Shown: positions 20,950 through 35,044, numbered from the stretch's first letter. The stretch: 64,000 nt of DNA from Panaeolus papilionaceus (GCA_015501605.1 JADNRZ010000012.1:1550001-1614000); one strand, 5' to 3'. Made by a program: numbers and translations. The notes: generated by a model from the letters alone, not told the origin.

Positions 20950-23900
20950 AGAAACAAGCGATGGGCGGCTGCGCCTGTCTTCCCAGAATCTGATTACCTC
21001 GTGCATTCCACCTGTTAATCAGCCATGAGACGAGCACGGTGTCAATGACAGATATAGATCAGATTTGATCAAATCCGACGTATTTCCCTCTCGTTTCTGT
21101 AGTTCTCATTGTCGACGTTCGGACTTCTTCACGTTCGCGTTTCAAAGCGGAATGGATTGGGTTCATCATACAGCATCATATCTAATTTTTGCCTCGCGCC
21201 TGCTAACGTTACTGCTGGTACCAAATCCCACTGATCCCGCGTCCATCGCTCCATGTTCAAAAATCCCTTGTCCTTCATGAACATCTCCTTCTATGCACCG
21301 TCTTTGATCTAGGTCGCGTAGATTGGCCGTTTTGGTGCGCACATTCGGTGGGGGTAGGTGATGGTGCCATGGAGTAACATGTATACTGGCGGAAAGAAAC
21401 CTGAAAGAAATGAAACTAATAGTGAACCTCGTCATCATCGAGGAAAACAACGGATCAGCGGGAACCCACCTATGAACCAGATGGCGCAAATCCGAAAGTC
21501 AACGCTCGCGCTTTCAACTGTTCCACAGGAGAGGGACGAGATGACACGAGATAGCGAAGCTGGTGAAGGGGATGTTCCGTCAGCGCATGATAAAGAGACG
21601 GCGTGAAATGATCAAGTTGAAGTTAGGAATCTCACCAAGCACGGGACCTATCCATCCATCGTCGCGCTTCGTATTGACCTACATGGGCGTTGGATATGCG
21701 TCCTCCGTAGTATAGTCGGGAATGAACTATGCGAGGAGAGTTGAATTATGAAATGTGACGTAGAGAGACGGCATGTGGGGAGAGCGAACATTTCGCGCGG
21801 TTGAAAATGATGGATGCTAGAGTGTCCGACGAGGTGAAACCGTGCATAGCACGTGGTGAATAGCGCAGGTACAGGTTTAAGACGGATGACGAATGCGGAT
21901 CGCGGAAAGGAAGAGAGTTTTAGAGCGCGTTTGAGCACGGGGTAGATCGGGATGTGAGGTTGGAAGGTAGTTCAGCATGGTGCAACGACGAGCGAGGAGA
22001 CGCCTGTGAGGGTTCAGCAATGCGTCAGTCAGCACTCAATAAAAAAGAGATAAGCTACTAACCGAATGTGCGCTCCATCGCCGCATTCCTCAATATCGCT
22101 AATCCACCCTCCGATTGCGCATATAACCTCGACTTCTCGGAATTGGCGGGACCTAGCGACGCACGTAGGAGTGAGATGCGCGTCTGATAGCCTGTGACCA
22201 TGCCTAACGATTAGTCCATTTATGTTTTTGTCGATATATCGAGGCCTACGTACCGGACTCCAGGACTTATTCCATCTTATGTAGTGAATAGCGTAGTAAA
22301 CTATTGAGAAGGTATGCGGTATCTTCATCGTCGGAAACGAACAACCCTGAAGAGCATAATTAGTGACTTGAGCTCGAAGTTATGCGTGTTTGAGAGGGGC
22401 CGCACCTTTGCATTTACTATATTCCTGGCTCTAAACGACGCGAGCAAGGAGGAATTGGAATCACTCTCTGTTTGTATGCGCAGGAGAAGGTATAAAGAGC
22501 CGAGCTGGTGGAAAGACTTTGGGTGGTAGAAGTTTGTGAATATCAGTGTTCGGGTGAAGGCATCGCTGAGGGTGGACCACACACCAGGACGAGCTCAATA
22601 AGTCTAAGACGCGATTGAAGCACATAGTAGCGGCGGAATCCCTTGAGGGCACACCTGAGATAGCGGATATGAGTTGATTGAATGAGACGAGGTGAGACTA
22701 TAGCCACAACCACATACCAATACAAATGAGCGATTGGAGCAAAATCGCACAAGAACACTGGATGGAAGTAAACGAGTGAGCATGAGAAGCTCTCGGATGA
22801 CAGGAATACACCAACGAGTAACACGGAACGGAGATCCAAGTGGGTATGTTGATCGATATCAGAGGGTTGCAGGACAGAATGTCAGACCATCGTATCAGGA
22901 AAAAGGTGAATTCATTTCAACGCTCGTGTCAGACACGACAGGCATACACGAGGCGTGTGTGACACGCGTCGGCGCAGGACTGGATGATTGGGAGATGCTG
23001 CCACATGGGATTAGGTGGAAGGACAGAGACGCCAACTACGTCATTGAGGGTTAGCGAGGCGGCGCGCAGGAAGGGAATGTTGGGACTAACGGCAATGATA
23101 GAGAGAGAACACAAGAACACGAGGCAAACAACAACGATGATGATGAGATTCAGAGCGAATAAATAGAAATTCAACCAAATACCATGGACAGAAGGGATGA
23201 GGCGAGTCAGAAACGCAAGGAAGTAAAGGAATACATCCACTGACCATGAAACGTGCTTCCAACACGTCGACTCCCCGAGCACCTGTGTAGCATCCCATCC
23301 ATACAATTTGAAGCTGGTTTCTTGGAGGACCGTCGCTAGTCCACGTATGAACAGATATGAGTGGATATGGGTGAAACGAGGGAGACAACGAAGAGAAAGG
23401 ATGCTTTGCACACGCAATGTGCTGTGGTCGTGGTGGTTGAAAGGAAAGAGAAGGGAAGACACAGCCTCCATCTCGTGACTCAATTCGGTCATTTCTCATG
23501 CAGCACTTGGACAGTTTCGCTTCTTACAAGCTAACCTCACACAGAGACAGAATGTATTTATAACATGAATATATTGATAACATGGCTGATTACTTTTTCT
23601 TTCAAGTAACATGAGCGTGGATAAGATAAATGTAAGTGCTCGAAATAACGCACCAACATCGACTTGCAAACGTCTCTAGAAACATTCCTCATCGTTTACC
23701 ACCCCAGCGGTGGTGCAATATCTATAGAATTTGAAACACTGCGATATGTGCGCAGAGAAATTAAGAGAGTACCAGACAAAAAGTGAGGAGCAAAATGGAA
23801 TGAATTTGTCGAGGATTCATAGCATACCCGAGAATGAACCGAAAACGACCAGAGATGTATAAGATAAGAACCCCACATATTAGCCTCTGCATAAGTGTGC

Positions 23901-24170
23901 CAATTCACCATATCGTTTTACCGAGACGCTTGTAAAAAATTGTGATGGTGGTCTTTCAGGCGAACCGAAAACGACGACATAAGCCAGCTTTTGAGTAAAT
24001 TTTCGAGGCAGAAAAATAGCCGGATGGAATGTGTCATACCCGTCTCATACCCGTTTGGATATTCGTTAGTGTGCTCGTCGTGTTGAGCTGATCCCAAAAG
24101 GATGAAGTTGGTAAGATTCCGAGACCAAACATTCGGAGGATTGACCTTATTCATCCTCATTTAGGGTCAA
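20950..24170. repeat. Cassette spacer, copy E, with extended tail
   Basis: Starts with the motif run found upstream of each GTPase (AACAAGCGATGGG, then the 14-bp palindrome at 21062-21075). It follows the other copies to about 23500 and includes TCGTGTCAGACACGA at 22924-22938. No GTPase exon precedes it and no Rab exon follows. From about 23160 to 24170 it carries sequence absent from A, B and C but shared with copy D at 52195-52830. In this copy a minus-strand frame at 22929-23492 stays open across blocks interrupted elsewhere (with LQETSFKLYGWDATQVLG and hydrophobic stretches). That suggests the ancestral spacer held a membrane-protein-like gene, but its function is not recognised. Confidence 0.7.
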
Positions 24171-27100
24171 GTGACAGAAAATTTCTTTGATTAAATCACT
24201 CCGCCACTACATCAACCAACATATGAGGCTGTTTAGAACCAAGTAACAGCAGCGTAAAACAACGCCATCGGGTGACGGCCCCCGAGAACGGGGAGAGGAT
24301 GAACCAGAGGTGATCGCGCGGCCTCTCGGTTATCCGCCCTCCGCAACATGTAAACGTATCTTTCACCCTCCCCGTGGTCTTGTCACCCAGAGCCTCGTTT
24401 AAAGGCTGGATGGGATGACATTGTTATCGCCTCTTTGTGCTCTCCTGTTCGTCAGTGAGTTCGTTCATATCTCATCTCCAATCGGCCTCGTATCGCTCGT
24501 CTATATTCTACTCCCCCTCACATCTTCCACTCTCTCCGCAATTCCTCTGACTGACCCCAAGAATTCATCTGCGCGTCCGTCATCTTGTCTTCACCCTTTT
24601 ACCCCTTCATCCAAACGCGCATCTCTTTATCTCTGAATCTCTCAGCTGTCATTGACATCTCCCAACGCGCTCATCGGGTCCTCAGGCCTCACCGTCCGAC
24701 TTTATAAGCCCTCAATGTCCTACATAGCCCTGTCAAATTTTCACCCTAATGCACACTTGCGATGATGTGCAGACTCTATCCTGTCGAGTTGCGCTGCTAT
24801 CTTCAGGCTCGGGGTCTTCAGGTTGGTAGGATGCGAACGTTTGGCTTTCAGTGTGAGTAATATAACTATGCAGAACCAAACCCTTTTCCAGATTTCTCCG
24901 CTTTGTGGGAAGTGAACCCTCGTCAGGGCATTTTCGTCGTCTAAGCGTTTGAATTGATTAGAAGATATGGATGTGGGATCCCGTAAGCGGGTGTTTATTA
25001 TAAATAATCGATAAAGAGTGGGGCAGAAGACGTAAAATGAAAGTAAAGACAAAAAATGACATCGACATAGTCAAGCCTCAAGAGAAGAGAAGTGAGAGCA
25101 TGGGTCATTCCATCGACTTTATGAGTCACTGTTCCGAGATAAAGAGATTGAAGAGGGTTTGCAATGGTGGAAGGAAACGCCAGCGTTCGTAGACAAGCAA
25201 TAAGTACGTGGGGAAGACGGGTACCGCAGACCATGAGATAAAATAATGCGTGGATGTGTGGATTGCATGTTATAAAAGGCTTAATACATTACAAAGCGAA
25301 ATATAGTGAGAGGTTGCAGGCAGACACAGGATGAAGAGAAAAATAGACGCTGGGGTTAGCGGGCCTTGAGGGTGCGACACAGCAGCAGCAGGCAACGTTA
25401 GATCCAAGGGGATCATTCTTCGAAAATGGAGGCTGAAGGTAGTCAGCATGACGTTGTAACATCGCGTCTGTGTGAGGAATTTGCTAACACGCAAACGGGT
25501 TAATCGCATGGTGGAGAGATTTGTTGCCTCGGAGTCGGGCAAAGGGTCGCTATACAACTTGAAAAACATCGAACTACCTACTAAATATTCCTCGTAGTAA
25601 TCACCGATGGAGCACAAAGCGAGAACCTCAGTCCACAGAGATGGGAAGATTCACGTCGGAGAATGAGGAGTAGGGATGAACGTGAGGAGGGAGGGCGTGG
25701 ATGACGGATAGGCATAGACCCAATACATCATCGACACCAATGCGGGTGTCAGTAAACAATTGTCGTCCCTCCTCTAAACTCCTCATCGACTTGGCTTTAA
25801 GATATATATATTCCTGCTTCATTTTTTATTCTGTGTTCTTTCAGTATTATCTATCTGTAAAGGTGCTTGCCTTCAAGTTATTCTACATACGTACTTGTTC
25901 ACATTTGATCATAGATTTCGAGTGAGTTCTACTCTTACTAACACCTCTGTGGTCAAATCATTTGTTGTTACTATGCACATCCAACGGATAGATACAATAT
26001 CCATTGGATGAACGACTCTCCTACAAATTCCCGGCCCGGCTCCCATCATCTTCCCATTGCCTCCTCTTTGCTAAACGAATCTTAATATCAACAGTGGCAC
26101 AACAATATAGCAGACATTAAACCTTTCATTACAGTGTTCCAACAAACCGCGCGTTAAAATGACGAAGAGAGAGGTGTTTGAATGCTTAAGAACGAAAGAC
26201 TACGGAGCGCAATTAATGGAATCATAGTAGTCAAACGGCGGTATCATTTGGGTGATGACTTCACCATACATCATATGTCAGAGTACACACATGGAGATGA
26301 GACATAAATGAATAATGGGGAGAGTGCGCAACTGAAGGGGGAATGTCGTTGGGTATTATGGTGGTACAAGGGATGTGTGCAAAGTAATTTGATGTAGGAC
26401 AAAACAAACAAGCGAAGGTGACACAGGTTAATAGTGACTATGACTGAGAGGTATTCAAAAACGAGTTAGATTTTCGATAAAAAAAGAATACAAGAAGGGA
26501 AGAACTGACTGTGAATTCTATCCACCCAAGTTGCATTCACATTCCTCTTCTTATGTTCTGGTGTCATTACAAACCTCGAACGCTGGCAGCGGAGAACCTC
26601 ATGAAGACATTTCATCAGAAGCTCTTTTCAACACTGTGAAGTGAGAAGATGTGTGATGTGTGTGTCAAGTATGGAAACTACTACGCGAGAGGAGAGACGT
26701 AATGGATGCGAGGTGGGACAAGCAGCATTGAAGCGACAGAGCTGAGATAGGCCTGGACAGAAATCGTGATGACCACAAGTAAAAATCGTGAGGGACATCC
26801 AGGAGGAAGGATGAGACCTCCTGCCCAGCATCGCCAATTACACTAGGAATTGTTGATGGTAGAATTTGGGACCCGAGTAAGTGCAGACAAGGAGAGAGGG
26901 ATGAAATATAACATTCAGATAAAATGACGATGCGAAATTATAGGGGTCGCAACTTCGATAACTACAACCATAAACACAGCAAATAAAATCCAAAAATGAG
27001 AATTTTCACAAATGGTGGTGATACCTTAGAAGAAGAAATGAGGATGCGTCTTCGAAGATGAAAGGAGACACCCACTATAAGTTACCTCTGGATAATCAAC

Positions 27101-27965
27101 CGCACAACAATTGCTCCCTTCAGCATAACATGTCCTATTTTCGGGATGCTGGACTCTCAAAATGAGTTGTAATTAGAGTGAGAGACATGAATTTGGCAGC
27201 GGGATGCAGGAGGAGAGTTGAGTCGTTGATCCATGAATTGAACAAGCTGGTTGTGGTGGTGGTTGGGAAAGAACCGACATTTGACATGGCCACACCACCC
27301 ATCCTCCTTATGGCGACTGGACATCAATAGTGAATGTCACCTCACTGTCATCTATCCAACACAAGTGCGTCCATTCTTTGCATTCAATTCAATGTATTAC
27401 TAAAAAATTGACAGCGATGTGAACCCATGACCTTCCTTTCAAGAAGCTGAATACACTCGGAATGACATTTTCACCCATCCAACTAGCGAACAATGTGTTT
27501 CAACAAAGTGTGCTATGTATATGCACATCTGATGAGAGTGTCGAGATATGCAACAATTATCAATGGAGCCTCACTGTAAATAAATGCATAAAATTGAAAG
27601 TATATCGAGATTAGGAATGGCAAAAGGAATCATGGCAGACACGGAGTGAGGGATGTACATACTGGAAAAGTGTGGAAACAAAACTGAAACAAGCAATACA
27701 AAGGGACGAAATACAATGTGCATAAAGGAGTGTTCAAACTAGCAAGAAATTAGATGCACAACGAAGCATGGGAGGGAAATGATGGAAGAGTGAAAAACAA
27801 GCAAGAAGAATCATGATGGGAGAGAAGGGAAAATGTCTATAATTTGGCGAAATATCCAACTGAACTCCTGGTGTTCTCCCTGCACTGACGAACACTATTA
27901 CCAAAATACAGGAAATAAGTTCAATTCAATTGCAGACAAAACAGGTTAACAACTCATCAAGGTAC
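24171..27965. other. About 3.8 kb with no recognisable gene
   Basis: Only short unconvincing open frames, for example 24415-24636 plus (hydrophobic start) and 25617-25270 minus. No transposase, retroelement or RNA gene was recognised. It lies downstream of GTPase B and could be ordinary intergenic DNA or an old, unrecognisable transposon. Confidence 0.5.
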
Positions 27966-29622
27966 TCATGCATCATGACAGTCACCAACAGCATCACCCC
28001 AACACTTCATCAACTGCATAATGCAAGCAAATCGCCCAGGAGTGTGCTGCACTGGGGTAGGCTGTTGTGCCTCAGCTTGGACATCATCCTTGATGGATTG
28101 AGAGATGCTGGGAGCTGCCATCTTGTGAGTTGGTGGGATATGTTGCTGCAAATCAGAAGGAGGAATGGATAAAGTGACAACTTCAGAGATTGGAGGCACA
28201 GCAGGGACAGCTTTGATCTGGGTGATGAGAGGAGGAAGTGAGAGATAGGTTGTTAACAATGAGAGTGTGATATTTACCTTGACTGCTGGTTGACCATGTA
28301 CTGCTGGTTCAGGGTCCAGGGGTGGTAAGAAAACTGGATTTGCAGATTGCTGAATATCTGTTGTGTCATTGGCTTGCAGAGTGGTACCATGAGGTTCAGA
28401 ATTGGAGAGAGGGGTGGCAAGAGGAGTGAGAGGGACAGGAGGCAGGAGTCCTGAATCATCAAGCTCCTTCTGAAATCGAGCAAGGTCCTCCTTGGCTTCT
28501 TGAATCCTTGGGCGAAGAGTTGAGAGAAGAAGCTCATCACCCTCTGCTTCAGCATGAGCAAACTCATCATGAAAGGTGAGGATATGGGATTGGAGATTCT
28601 GAATCCGGTCTTGGAGGTCTGTGAGGAGGTTGTCTTCAAATGGACTCCCTTTGAGAGTTCTATGATCTTCAAAGGAAAAATCTTTTCCACCACCTGAGGA
28701 TAAAGCATTATCCAGGATTGATAATGCTGATTCTGTTGTGTTATGGTATTGTGTCATTTCAGCACCTTTGTCAATGAAGTCCTAAAACAATGAGTGAGTT
28801 TCTAATTGACAACAAATGAATGAGAAAGCAAGAACCTTCCAAATATCATTTTGAAGCTGCTGATAATTGTCTTCTGCACGTTGTGTTGCTTTCTCACCCC
28901 AAATATTGTCCCACATTGTTGTTACTATCATCACATTCTGTGCTGTTTGGACACCAGTGAGGGCATTGAATGTCTTCAGCACCTGTCGCTGGGTGCCAGG
29001 TAAACGAGTGCTTGTGATTGGTGTTAAGTATAAAATGCGAGAAAATACACTAATAAAGTAAGCATATCATTAGCATTACAATGGAAATCAGCAAAACCCA
29101 TGCAACAGAACAGCGAGCAGAAGAAGCTGGCCCACTCATTATTTTTCATCCATTTGTGTAACATGGAGACAATGGCCATCTCCGATATTTTTGTGTCGGC
29201 GAAGCCAGGCGAGTCCACAAGATAAATTGGATCGCCATCACCATCAGTGACATTGTTCAATTTGTAAGTGGATACGCCCTGGGTGAATCCATCCAGGCCG
29301 TTACTGGATATCTTCGAGGAGCCCTTGAGGCCAAGGGCCTCGATCAACTAGACACAGAGAACGAAAGTAGAGCAAGTTAACATCCTGGGTATTATTTTCA
29401 GCATGCAATTTTATGTAGTAAATACGCACGGAACTTTTTCCCGCCCCCGTCGGACCCATAATTCTGTGGTCATGACAGGATTAGAAATATGTGGTAACAT
29501 CACCTATTCCTATGCACTCACAGCACTGTCTGGCAAATGGGTTGTACCCCGTCTGCTAGGTCAACAGAAACAACCCCAGTGACTTTGATCGCCTTGTATT
29601 CCGGCTTCGAAGTAGTGGCCAT
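27966..29622 (-). CDS. AIG1/septin-like G-domain GTPase, cassette copy B
   Basis: Predicted P-loop GTPase of the type expanded in mushroom-forming fungi; its cellular role is unknown. Exons 29622-29522, 29463-29430, 29347-29136, 29049-28836 and 28781-27966 sum to 1377 nt (458 aa) in a continuous frame. Motifs are G1 GPTGAGKSS, G3 DSPGFAD and a G4-like TTMWD. A predicted coiled coil follows (LQDRIQNLQSHILTFHDEFA), then a proline-rich, low-complexity C-terminus ending GDCHDA. The 54-nt fourth intron contains a stop in this copy, which shows that it must be spliced. The donor of intron 3 is a weak GTGGGC. It lacks the acidic repeat of copy C. It is divergent from the Rab-like gene 2.9 kb away. 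Confidence 0.85.
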
Positions 29623-32524
29623 CGTAGTACAAAATTCGGTAGCAAAAAGAAAAGATATAGCGGCGTTGGTCAAGCAGACGAAGTGCGCGAGATGATGGGA
29701 GGAAGAAACAAACGATGGGTGACTGCGCCTGTCTTCGCAGAATCTGATTACCTCGTGCATTCCACCTGTTAATCAGTCATGGGACGAGCACGGTGTCAAT
29801 GACAGAAATAGATCAGATTTGATCAAATCCGACATATTTCCTTCTCGTCTCTGTAGTTCTCATTGTCGATGTTCGGACTTCTTCACAATCGCGTTTCAAA
29901 GCGGAATGCATTGCATTCATCATACAACAGCATATATTATCCTTGCCTCGCGCTCGCTAACGTTACTGCTATGTACTAAACACTACGGAACCCGTGTCCG
30001 TCGCTCCATTGTTCAAATTCGTCATCCTTCTTGAAAGTCTCCTTCTACTTACCGCGTTGGAGCTAGGTTGTGTAGATTCGTCGTTTTGGTGAGGCCATCG
30101 GGTGAGGGTACCAAGGAGTAACCTGTATAATGGCGGAGAGAAGCCTGAGAGGAACGAAAGTAATCGTGAACATCGTCATCACCATGGAAAACAACGCGTA
30201 AGCGGGAAACCCACCGATGAACCAGATGGCGCAAATCCACAAGACAGAGATCGCGCTCTCAAGCGTTCCACAGGTGAGAGACAAGAGGATGCGAGTTTGC
30301 GAAGCTGGTAGAGAGAAGGTTGCGTCAGCACATGATAACAAGACAGCGTGTAGGTATGTATTTAGAAGACCTACCAAGCACGAGATCCAGTCGTCCATCG
30401 TCACCCTTCGTACCTTGCCTACATAGACATCGAATATGCGTAGTTCGCCCCTGCGTCTTAGAGTCGTGAACGAACTGTGGGAGGGTTTAACCATGAAGTG
30501 AGAGGTAGAGCGACGGCATTGAGGAAAGCAAGCATGGCGTGATTGAATATGATGGATGTTAACGTGACTGACGGGGAAACTGTATGTAGCAGGAGGGGAG
30601 TACCGGAGGTAAGTACAGGTATAGGACAAAAGACGAACACGCATCACGGAACGGAAGAGAGTTTGAGAGCGCGTTTGAGCACGGAGTAGAGCGCGATTGG
30701 TAATTCAACATAGTGCGACGTTGTGCGAGGAGACGCCTGTGGAGGTTCAGCAATAGATCAATCAGCACTCAATAAAAAAGACATGAGCTACTAACCGAAT
30801 GAGCAGTCCCTCGTTGCATTCCTCAATATCGCCAATTCACCCTCCAATAGCGCATATATGGGTGACTTCTCTCAATTGGCAGGACCTAGCGAAGCGCGTT
30901 GAGGTGCGCGTCCGTATCCTATGATCACGTCTAACGATGAATATGTTTATTTTTTCGTCGATATAGTGAGGTATACGTACCGGACTCCAGGACTAATTCC
31001 ATCTATTGTCGTGAATAGCCTCATAGACGATTGTAAAGGTATGCGGGATCTTAATGGTCGGAAACGAGGAGTTTCCTGGATGAGCATAATTAGCGACTTG
31101 AGATCGGCGTAATGCGTATTGGAAAAGGACCTGCCTTTACTTCAACCATGTTCCCAGCTCTAAGAAAACATGACCAGGGGGGATCAGGATCACGGTCTGT
31201 CTGTATGCGCAGAAGAATGTATAAAGAGTCAAATTGGTGGAAAAAATTTGGATGGTCAAAGTTTGTGAGCAATGTTTGGGGGGAAGCGTCGTTGATGGTG
31301 ATGAGATGAGAAGGGAAGGGAACGAATGAGTTCATCTTCAGCAGATAAAGATGGAATAAAACCACACACCAGGACGAGGTCAATAAGTCTAAGACGCGAT
31401 TGAAGCACATATTAACGGTGGGATTCCTTGAGGGCACACCTGAGATAGCTGATATGACATGGTAGGCACGATCACATACCGACAAGCTAGCAGTAGTAGC
31501 AAAAAATCGCGCGAGTAAAACTGGATGGAAAAGTAAAGGAGTGGGGATGATAAGCTCTCGGTGGACAGGAATACACCAGGCTGAGAGAACTAGGAGCATG
31601 GCACGGAGATCCAAGTGGGTATTGATCGATATCAAAAGGATTCAGGAGAGAATGTCAGATCGCCGTATCAGGGAAAAGGTGTATTCATTTCAATGCTCGT
31701 GTCAGACACGACAGGCATACACGCGGCGTGTGTGAGAGCAAGAATAGATTTGGCGGGCACACGGTGGTGGGGGACTGGATGATGGAGAGACGCTGCCAGA
31801 TAGGATTGAGGTAGGAAGTACCAAGACGTCTCCTACGTGGTATAAGATCAGCAACGTGAAACAAGAAGAAAAAGTGGGACTGACTGAGAGGATAAAGAGA
31901 CGACCCAAAAACACGAGGCAAACAACAACGAGCACAATGAGATACAGAGTGAATGGTTGAGCATTGAACGATATTTAATTGACAGAAGGGAAGATTTAGA
32001 ACTAGCTATGGACAGAGATGACTACATTATAGGTGAAACGAGGGCGACAGCGAACAGAAAGGATGCTTGGACATGCAACGTGCTGTGGTGGTGGTGGTTG
32101 AAAGGAAAGAACAACAGGAGACACAGCCACCACGTCAACAACTAAATCTCATCACCCCTGTTTCCCAGCACTGTCCGACGATCCACACAACCTGCTCTCA
32201 CCTCACAAACATCACACTTCATCATGTCCCGCAGATCTATCATCCTCCGCCAACAAATTGAAACAGCCAAACTCACCAAGCATTGTCGCAATTTGGGTCC
32301 AACAATGACATCACTGGATCGGCAAGGCCGGGCGGCTGTGCTGTTCCTCTTACTCCCCTTTCTCCTCGCCATAATAACCTGTTGCTTGCGATACTCAACC
32401 GCCTTATATACTAGTGCTTAAGCACTTGTAAAATATATTGATTTAGAGGATCATACAGAGAAACTTGAAAGGCAGAATAGGACTAGGCACAGCAAATTGC
32501 ATTAATCTGACCCCAACCCATGTT
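29623..32524. repeat. Cassette spacer, copy B
   Basis: Collinear with copies A and C from the GTPase start to the Rab start. It carries the palindromes GATTTGATCAAATC (29816-29829) and TCGTGTCAGACACGA (31697-31711). No complete coding frame was assembled. Confidence 0.75.
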
Positions 32525-35044
32525 ATGCCGACCATCAAACTGGTTATCGTCGGAGCGTCTGCGGTTGGTAAGACGAGTTTTCGCGTAAAGGTGAGAGTTT
32601 TAACGCATATTGTGAATTCTGAATGTGAAAACAACAGTGATGAACCTTTGAACCTGGATTTCTTACCTCTGTGCTACGCGAAATCCGAATATCGTACCAT
32701 TTATGCACCGTGGACAACGCCTCGCTATGACTACGACGACACGATTTCAACAAAATAAAAAATACTGCACATCTACGTAGTACATCAGTGGACGCTTCTC
32801 AACAGGTTATAGACCTACAATTGGCGTTGACTTTATCACTAAAACGATACAAAGTCCGGATAGTGGGGATTTGGTATTACAGATATGGGTGAGTTTCTTA
32901 TCATGTATTTCTGACCTTCTCATGGCGCCTTTACGCCTTCATACCGCTCTCTTCCTGGACTCTCTGCTGACACGCACTGACAGGATACCGCAGGCCAAGA
33001 ACGGTTCTCATCCCTTTCCACAGCATTTTTCAGAGGTGCAGACGCCGTTATACTCATGTACGACGTCAACAACCGGTCCTCGCTCTACAAGCTCAGGAAA
33101 TGGTGGAGCGATTTCTGCGCTCATGCTCCAGTAAGGGATGAGGATAGGGCGAAATTCTGTGGGGTTGTGGTGGGGAACAAGGTGGATGTGGTCGAGGGAG
33201 GAGCTGAGGGTCAGGATGAACGGGATCAGAATTCAGGCTGAGTGAGCAGGGAGGACGCAATGAGGTTTTTGAGCGAGTTGGTGCCGCTTGATGATGAAGA
33301 TGCGCAGTCGATGGTGGGAGAGGAGGCTCAGGCGGAAGGAGAGAGTGAAGGGGACCTATCGTCGTCTCCGCATACCCTCATCCCTGGTCAAGGTTCTACA
33401 GGGACGACGGAGACGACGCCAACATCAAAAGTAACAGTGCTAACGAAAAATAGGTTATTCACATTTCCGAATGGACTTTTAACGAGGGTTGGGCTCGTAC
33501 ATTCAACAACGACGTCTACCGTCACCTCTGCATCCAATGCAACGATACCCACCACGATGATACCCAGTTCATCTCAGGCTGATGTCCAACCTGCTCCGCC
33601 GACCCAAAATCCAACAGCCTCATCGCCCTCTCTTTCACCTTCACCCTCTCAACGCCTCATTAAAAGTCTCACAACACGCTCTGTCCATATCGAACCACGC
33701 GCGTTGTCTAGAGTGCGATCTCGCCCGCATTCCCTCCCGCACTCTCAGTCATTTTATACGGGAACCTTTAATAGCGCACAATCAGGGTCGATTTCGGGCT
33801 TTAGCACATATCATACCCCTGATGCGAGCGTGGGGTCGTTCAGCTCTGAGGCGGGGTTGGGGCTGATTAGGCGGAGTGAAGTTGGTGGTGGTGCGGGCTC
33901 GTCGAGGTGTAGTGATGTGGGGATGGTGACGACGGAGGGCGGAGAGTGGGAGTTGTATGATGCGCACACGGATATTTCTGCTTCTGGCTCCCTGTCGGTG
34001 TCTGTGAATGGGTTGGGGTTTGGGAGTTGGAGCGCCAGCAGTAGTTCGCTTGGAGTGAGAGGAATGGCAGGTTCGAGGATTGTTTCGAGACGGGTGTCGA
34101 GCGTGGGCTTGAGGAATGGGGATGGGCTTGAGGAAGCCAATGGGAGTGGGAGTGGTGAGCCCAGACGAACGAGTTCGTTGGCTACACTTACGAATTTGAC
34201 GGTTCATGGGGAGATGACGGGGTCTACGACGCCGTTCGTGGGGATTTTATTGACAACGACGGCAGCTACAACACCGAAGAATGCAAAGAAGGATTCATAC
34301 CGACATTTACACGCTTCACAACCCCCGCTGGCGATAACGACCACTGTGAGTGGGAGTAGTACCACTACGACGGCGACGGCTCAGTCTTCTACGTCGGGGA
34401 CGAGTACAAGTACGGGTGCGACGAGTGTGGGTGGTGATAACGATGGTGAAGTTGAGAACCAGAACAAAAATGTGGTAGGGAATGGGACAGGGAACGAGAG
34501 TGAGAGCTCGGAGAGCGCGGTTACAATCACTCCTGCGAGATTGATGATGTTCGGATCCAGCAGCTCATTATCCCTGCCTTCCATATCTACATCCAGTGCA
34601 GCTCATGCTCATCCGTCCCCGTTGTCATCAAAATCCGCTCTCACAGCGCATTCTAGACTTGGGAGCACTATCTCATCAGGCGCATCATACCAACCGGCCA
34701 GGGGTCCGGCCTTGTTTCTCACTTCTGCGAAAACGGGGTTCAATGTCGAGGAGGTGTTTCATTATGTTGCGAGGAGGGTTGTGGAGAGGTGGGATGAGGA
34801 GGATGATGAAGCTGAGACCGAGGCCGAGGTTATCGGTTCTGCGAGGGGTGGTATGGAGGTTGGAGGGAGTAGGAGAGGACGAGGGCGAGGGCGAACAACT
34901 GGTAGGGGGAGAGGGAGAGGCAATAGGAAGTTAGGAGATACGAGGGGGGGAGGGTGGGTGGGCGGTGTTGGGAATGTCAGGGATGGGACTGTGAGGCTTG
35001 CGGAGGAGGATGTGCAGGGTAGATGTGCAGGGTGTGCGACATGA
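32525..35044 (+). pseudogene. Rab7/Ypt7-like small GTPase with ~485-residue insertion; one in-frame TGA
   Basis: Exons 32525-32590, 32781-32888 and 32984-35044 join in phase (744 codons). They show G1 GASAVGKTSF, switch I GYRPTIGVDFITKT, G3 WDTAGQERFSSLS, then FFRGADAVILMYDV, and G4 NKVD (residues 123-126). This pattern is closest to Rab7/Ypt7, which acts in late endosome and vacuole traffic. The G5 motif TSAKTG comes only at about residue 638, against some 27 residues after G4 in Rab7. The inserted part is Ser/Thr/Gly-rich and of low complexity. The C-terminus is acidic and then RG-rich, and ends GRCAGCAT, with two cysteines but not a standard CC, CXC or CaaX tail. A TGA at 33239-33241 (residue 144) would truncate the protein before G5. 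The frame is otherwise open for 600 codons, so the decay is recent or the stop is bypassed. Confidence 0.8.

Noticed and set aside
33782..34207. Long minus-strand frames opposite the Rab-like insertion domain
   Set aside because: They are shadows of GC-rich low-complexity coding sequence. The plus strand holds the G motifs.
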